This document shows, in pieces, positions 59,914 to 64,000 of a stretch of 64,000 nucleotides of DNA (position 1 is its first letter; every line of letters begins with the position of its first letter). The notes below the pieces were generated by a model. It had not been told where the DNA came from, searched no databases, and worked only from the letters and a program-made list of their open reading frames with translations. The stretch spans positions 3,888,001 to 3,952,000 of the forward strand of contig NZ_CP133017.1 of NCBI RefSeq assembly GCF_030866765.1, in the 5' to 3' direction. The position numbers and the translations under genes are program-made. The stretch comes from Paenibacillus silvisoli (GTDB lineage Bacteria; Bacillota; Bacilli; Paenibacillales; Paenibacillaceae).

Positions 59914-61149
59914 TTAGAATGCCCAGTTTCCGCCGCGGAACAGCGGTTCAACGGAACCATCCTGCCGAATGCCGTCGATGTCCAGATCGGCCGTGCCGAT
60001 CATGAAGTCGACATGCGTCAGGCTGTGGTTCAAGCCGCGCTCCGCCTGCTCTTCCTTGCTCATCGCAAGTCCGCCTTCCAGGCAGAACGGGAATGCGAAG
60101 CCGATGGCCAGATGGCATGCGGCATTTTCGTCGAACAGCGTGTTATAGAAAATCAGATTCGTATCCGAGATCGGCGACCGGAACGGAACGAGCGCGATTT
60201 CGCCCAAGTAGTGGGAGCCTTCGTCGGTCTCGATCAGCCCTTTCAACGCATCGCAGCCTACTTCCGCGGTATATTCCGTGATGCGGCCGGCCACGAATGT
60301 GAGCGAGAAACGGTCGATCAGATTGCCGTTATAGCTGAGCGGCTTGCTGCTGACGACCTTCCCGTTTATCGCGGTACGGAGCGGGGACGTGAATACTTCC
60401 TCCGTCGGCATGTTCGGGATAAACATCGACCCCTGCTTGTTGCGGGTACCGGCGCTCACCCAAATATGGCCTTCCGGCAGACCGATCGTGACATCGGTTC
60501 CAACGGCATTGCGGTAGCGCAGCTCTTTATATCTGCCTTCGTTCAGTCGGCCGGCCTTCGAGCGAAGATTATCGGCATGCTCGCGCCACGATTGAACCGG
60601 ATCGGCCGCATCGACCCGCGTTGCCGCGAAAATCGCTTCCCACAGCGCATCGACCTGCTCATTTGCCGGCAGGTCCGGAAATACCTTTTCCGCCCATTCC
60701 GGTGTCGGAACGGCGACGATGGACCAGGCCACCTCATTGCTGAGCGTGAACTTGCGGAACGGCTGCAGCGCGTTTTGCTGCGCTTTGGTCGCGGTCGTTA
60801 CGCGGGAAGCGTCGATCCCGTTCAGCAAATCCGGGTTGTCGGCGACGACCCAGAGGAAAGCGGCGCCTTCCTCCGCCAGCGCCACGCGTCCTTTGGCATG
60901 CCACTCCGGATAGTAGGACAGCCCTTCCTCCGGCGATTTCTCGAAACGGGTGCGCGTAATCAGCTCGTCGCTCCAATCGACGTGGACATAGCTTGCGCCG
61001 ATCTCATAGGCGCGTTTCGCCACCTCGCGTACGAAGGGGGCTGCCGCAATTTGCGATATAATGCAAAGCTTCTGGCCGGGCTGTACGTTAACGCCGACCT
61101 CAGCGGCAAGCGCCGCGTATTGCTCCAGACGGTGCTGGAAGGTTTTCAT
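59914..61149 (-). CDS. aminopeptidase, M29 family (AmpS/PepS type)
   Basis: About 411 residues, the usual length. M29 metallo-aminopeptidases act in the cytosol as dimers with two metal ions. Seen: AALAAEVGVNVQPGQKLCII at the N-terminus, SNEVAWSIVAVPTPEWAEKV, PTEEVFTSPLRTAINGKVVS with the metal Glu, DEGSHYLGEIALVP, LIFYNTLFDENAACHLAIGF and HVDFMIGTADLDIDGI with metal-binding His/Asp. ATG at 61149 is preceded by GGAG 8 bases away. It stands alone. Confidence 0.94.
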   Translation of the reverse strand: MKTFQHRLEQYAALAAEVGVNVQPGQKLCIISQIAAAPFVREVAKRAYEIGASYVHVDWSDELITRTRFEKSPEEGLSYYPEWHAKGRVALAEEGAAFLWVVADNPDLLNGIDASRVTTATKAQQNALQPFRKFTLSNEVAWSIVAVPTPEWAEKVFPDLPANEQVDALWEAIFAATRVDAADPVQSWREHADNLRSKAGRLNEGRYKELRYRNAVGTDVTIGLPEGHIWVSAGTRNKQGSMFIPNMPTEEVFTSPLRTAINGKVVSSKPLSYNGNLIDRFSLTFVAGRITEYTAEVGCDALKGLIETDEGSHYLGEIALVPFRSPISDTNLIFYNTLFDENAACHLAIGFAFPFCLEGGLAMSKEEQAERGLNHSLTHVDFMIGTADLDIDGIRQDGSVEPLFRGGNWAF

Positions 61150-61239
61150 GGAATCGGCTCCTTTATGTAAGCGATAATGATGATACAACTTGTTACAGCT
61201 ACATATTATACCAGCGGCCCTGGATCGGATGCAAAATAA

Positions 61240-61285
61240 AGCACCCGTAACGGCGGCTTATGGTTAGGCCGTTGTTACGGGTGCT
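61240..61285. terminator. terminator of the ABC exporter gene
   Basis: AGCACCCGTAACGGC (61240-61254) pairs with the segment 61268-61285; on the minus strand TTTATTTT follows. Confidence 0.8.
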
Positions 61286-61302
61286 GCTAATACGAGAGGT
61301 AT

Positions 61303-63024
61303 TTACGTCATTTGAAATTGCGCTTGATGCAGACGGCTGTAATGCCCGCCCGCTTCGAGCAGCTCCTCGTGTTTCCCTTGCTCCGTCACGCCTTCCTCCG
61401 TCACGACGACGATCCGGTCGGCGTTCTTGATCGTTGCAAGTCGGTGCGCGATGACAAGCGTCGTGCGGCCTTGAGACAGCTCGGCCAGTGACTGCTGGAT
61501 CGCGGACTCCGTCTCCGTGTCGAGCGCGGAGGTCGCTTCGTCGAGGATGAGAATCGGCGGATTTTTAAGGAACATCCGCGCGATGGCGACGCGCTGCTTC
61601 TGGCCGCCGGAAAGCTTGACGCCGCGCTCGCCGACGATGGTGTCGAGCCCGTCCGGAAGCGACTGAATGAACGCTTCCAGCTGCGCCCGTTTCGCGGCCA
61701 GCATAAGATCCGCGTCCGGCGCGTCCATTTTCCCGTATTTGATGTTGTCCCGGATCGTGCCGGAGAACAGGAACACATCCTGCTGGACGATGCCGATATT
61801 TTTGCGAAGCGACGAGAGCTTCATGTCCCGGATATCGAGTCCGTCGATCGAGATGCCGCCTCCATCCACGTCGTAGAAACGCGGAAGCAAACTGCACAGC
61901 GTCGTTTTTCCGGCGCCGGACGGGCCGACGAACGCGATCGTTTCGCCGGCGCGTATCGATAGATCGATATGCTCAAGCACCTTCGCTTCGTTTTCATAAC
62001 CGAAGCTGACGTCCTTGAATTCGATGTCGCCGCGCAGATGATCCACGACGCGCGCATGCGGACGATCGGCAACGTCAGGCGCCGTCTCGAGCAATTCGAT
62101 ATAGCGGCGGAAGCCGGCGAAGCCTTTCGGATAGCTTTCGATGACCGTATTGATTTTCTCGATCGGACCGATAAACACGTTTGCTAGCAGCAGGAAGCCG
62201 ACAAACTCGCCGATCGTAAGCTCCTGCTGGATGACGAACCACGTGCCGCACACCATGACGAACAGCGTCACGAACCGCTTCAGCACGTAGCTGATCGAAA
62301 TGTTCGCCGCCATGATTTTGTAAGACAACAGCTTGGTCAGACGGAATTTCAGGTTGTTTTCCTCGAACAGCTTCTTCTCGAAGTTCTCGTTCGCGAACGA
62401 TTGCACGACGCGCATGCCGCCGACGTTGTCCTCGACGCGCGCATTGAAGTCCGCAATGTCAGTGAACAGCTGGTGGAACGCCTTCGTCATCTTCTTGCTG
62501 AAGATAATGGCGAGCCAAATCATCAGCGGAACCAGAACGAAGGTCAAGAGCGCCAGCTTCCAGTTAATGAGCATCATGAGCGTAAACGCGCCGATCAGCG
62601 TCATGACGGCGATGAACAGATCCTCCGGCCCGTGATGCGCCATCTCGCCGATTTCCATAAGATCGTTGGTAAGGCGCGACAGCAGGTGACCGGTCTTGTT
62701 ATTGTCGAAGAATCGAAACGAGAGCTTCTGAATATGGTCGAACAGCTTGCGCCGCATGTCGGTTTCGATATTGATGCCGAGCATATGGCCCCAATACGTG
62801 ACGATATAGTTTAGAAACGCATTCAGCGCGTAGATCGCCAGCAGTCCCAGACAGGCCCAGGTAATCAGTCCCCAGTCTTTGCCCGGGAGCAGCTTGTCGA
62901 CGAACTGATTCACCGCAATCGGGAAGCCGAGCTCGAGAAAGCCGGCGACGATCGCGCTGAAGAAGTCAAGATAAAACAGTTTTTTGTACGGCTGGTAGTA
63001 GGCGATGAAACGTTTGACTAGCAT
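61303..63024 (-). CDS. ABC transporter, fused permease-ATPase (YwjA-like exporter)
   Basis: 573 residues. Six membrane helices in residues 1-310 (type 1 exporter; helix loops with NNKTGHLLSRLTNDLMEIGE), then the ATPase: Walker A GPSGAGKTT, Q-loop IGIVQQDVFLFSGT, signature LSGGQKQRVAIARMF, Walker B ILILDEATSALD, H-loop VIAHRLATIKN. It functions as a dimer, exporting lipids or drugs. Thirty-six bases separate its start from the end of the siderophore permease gene, so it may be cotranscribed with it, but a role in iron uptake is not implied. Confidence 0.92.
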   Translation of the reverse strand: MLVKRFIAYYQPYKKLFYLDFFSAIVAGFLELGFPIAVNQFVDKLLPGKDWGLITWACLGLLAIYALNAFLNYIVTYWGHMLGINIETDMRRKLFDHIQKLSFRFFDNNKTGHLLSRLTNDLMEIGEMAHHGPEDLFIAVMTLIGAFTLMMLINWKLALLTFVLVPLMIWLAIIFSKKMTKAFHQLFTDIADFNARVEDNVGGMRVVQSFANENFEKKLFEENNLKFRLTKLLSYKIMAANISISYVLKRFVTLFVMVCGTWFVIQQELTIGEFVGFLLLANVFIGPIEKINTVIESYPKGFAGFRRYIELLETAPDVADRPHARVVDHLRGDIEFKDVSFGYENEAKVLEHIDLSIRAGETIAFVGPSGAGKTTLCSLLPRFYDVDGGGISIDGLDIRDMKLSSLRKNIGIVQQDVFLFSGTIRDNIKYGKMDAPDADLMLAAKRAQLEAFIQSLPDGLDTIVGERGVKLSGGQKQRVAIARMFLKNPPILILDEATSALDTETESAIQQSLAELSQGRTTLVIAHRLATIKNADRIVVVTEEGVTEQGKHEELLEAGGHYSRLHQAQFQMT

Positions 63025-63060
63025 GAAACAAGTTCCTCCTTATCGTAAGGTTACGCTCGT

Positions 63061-64000
63061 TCACTTTGTCCTCGTAAGCAAATAGAGGAAGTAAGGCGCG
63101 CCGATGATGGCGACGATAATGCCTGTCGGGATGTCGTACATTCTGGCCAGCGAATCCGATACGATCAGCAGCAGCGCGCCGGTCATCGCCGAGGCCGGCA
63201 ATAGATAAGCATGGTTAGGGCCGACGAGCCTGCGGGCCAAATGAGGACCGATGAGACCGACGAACGCGATGCCGCCGCCGACCGCCACGCAGGAACCGGC
63301 CAGGCCGATCGCCGCGCCGTAGAGATAGAGCCGCTCGCGGTTAAGCGCCGCGCCTAAGCCTGCCGCCGTATGATCGCCGAGATTCAGAATGTCCAGCACG
63401 CGCGACTTTACGAAGACAAACGGCAGCAGCACCGCGATCCACGGCAGCAGCGCGGAAACGAAGCGCCAATCCGTGCCCAGCAGGCTGCCCGCCAGCCACG
63501 TTTGAACGAATTTGAACTGATCCGGATTCAGCTTGAGCGTCAGCACGATCATGGCCGCGGAAATGCCAGCCGCCACCGCGATGCCGACAAGCAGCAGCCG
63601 GATCGTCGAAATGCCGTGATGGCGCCTGTACGAGAGCGCGTAGATCAACGCCGCCGTCGCGCCCGCGCCGACGAGCGACATGAACGGCAGCATAAAAATC
63701 GATTTGTCGAGCGGCATGACCGATATGTAAAGAATGACGATCAAACCGGCACCGGCGTTAATGCCGAGTATGCCGGGATCAGCCAGCGCGTTTCGCGTAA
63801 CGCCCTGCAGGATGCAGCCCGATACCGCGAAGCCTGCCCCGATCAGCACCGACATGACGATGCGCGGGAGCCGGAATTGATAAAGGATCAGCTCTTGCTT
63901 GTCCGTGCCTGAGCCGATGATCGTGTGCAGCATTTCAGACGGCGACAGACGAAGCGTGCCGGTATTCATGCTGATGATGAAGACGGCCGCGATCAGCGCG
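63061..64000 (-). CDS. FecCD-type siderophore/iron ABC permease (partial, 5' end outside window)
   Basis: 313 residues visible, open to the right edge. RLSPSEMLHTIIGSG, RLPRIVMSVLIGAGFAVSGC, NALADPGILGINAGAGL, VGGGIAFVGLIGPHLARRLV and the C-terminal IIGAPYFLYLLTRT are hallmarks of the BtuC/FecCD family, ten helices forming half of a ferric-siderophore importer. Upstream, the frame ALIAAVFIIS shows that the first membrane helix and start lie beyond 64000. The partner permease and binding protein would be expected outside the window. Confidence 0.93.
   Translation of the reverse strand, partial: ALIAAVFIISMNTGTLRLSPSEMLHTIIGSGTDKQELILYQFRLPRIVMSVLIGAGFAVSGCILQGVTRNALADPGILGINAGAGLIVILYISVMPLDKSIFMLPFMSLVGAGATAALIYALSYRRHHGISTIRLLLVGIAVAAGISAAMIVLTLKLNPDQFKFVQTWLAGSLLGTDWRFVSALLPWIAVLLPFVFVKSRVLDILNLGDHTAAGLGAALNRERLYLYGAAIGLAGSCVAVGGGIAFVGLIGPHLARRLVGPNHAYLLPASAMTGALLLIVSDSLARMYDIPTGIIVAIIGAPYFLYLLTRTK

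Noticed and set aside
59695-61170. 491-residue open frame on the plus strand
   Set aside because: It lies opposite the M29 aminopeptidase gene, is Arg/His-rich with no recognisable domain, and has no ribosome site. A GC-rich antisense shadow.
1-64000. CRISPR arrays, tRNA and rRNA genes
   Set aside because: Looked for regular repeat-spacer blocks, tRNA-like CCA ends with TTCGA loops and rRNA motifs; none seen.

Overview
The window looks like chromosomal DNA of a Gram-positive endospore former, most probably Paenibacillus or a close relative in the Paenibacillaceae. The evidence is two spore germinant-receptor operons of the GerA type, a YesM/YesN two-component pair beside an Lpl-type ABC transporter, a CcpA-type cre site, strong AGGAGG ribosome sites with many GTG and TTG starts, and CBO0543-, PaiB- and GbsR-type proteins. 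I see no rRNA, tRNA or CRISPR array. All calls were made by reading the sequence; no database search was run.

Layout. 0-8.4 kb holds housekeeping and small orphan genes: a partial SpeD, a PaiB-P450 pair, an AraC/GyrI-type regulator, and an operon of unknown multi-pass membrane proteins (4.2-6.6 kb). 8.5-12.3 kb is a germinant-receptor operon in A-C-B order. 12.4-19.3 kb is a sugar-type ABC importer (two permeases and a lipoprotein) with its YesM/YesN sensor-regulator and a perfect cre site. 19.4-22.2 kb is a LysM-like/GMC oxidoreductase and a sugar isomerase-like TIM barrel. 22.2-26.4 kb is a second germinant-receptor operon in A-C-D-B order that includes the small D subunit.

26.4-27.9 kb is a scar zone with a serine-recombinase tail, a sporulation-kinase fragment and a decapitated IS110 element around a CDGSH gene. 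From there to about 57.7 kb almost every recognisable gene concerns osmotic, K+ or Na+ homeostasis: a KtrB/TrkH channel, the OpuA glycine-betaine importer with a divergent GbsR repressor, a BCCT betaine carrier, an MscS channel, an ehuBCDA-ectABC-ectD ectoine/hydroxyectoine uptake and synthesis cluster, a CPA2 antiporter with an RCK-type tail, and NhaD-like and NhaP-like carriers. Within it, a KamA-type radical SAM aminomutase has a leader that I read as a ydaO-class c-di-AMP riboswitch followed by two intrinsic terminators. The segment ends at a frameshifted XRE regulator. It reads as an osmoadaptation island, apparently less GC-rich by eye than both flanks, in which several members belong to families known to be c-di-AMP targets.

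57.8-64 kb returns to GC-rich sequence: a PadR operon encoding membrane proteins built from an unusual W-P-W-W-P repeat, a GNAT, an M29 aminopeptidase, an ABC exporter and the 3' part of a FecCD-type siderophore permease. The most interesting open questions are the aminomutase under riboswitch control (its substrate-pocket residues do not look like those of lysine 2,3-aminomutase), the split/fused orphan membrane-protein family at 4.6-6.6 and 49.6-50.9 kb, and the W-P-W-W-P repeat proteins.
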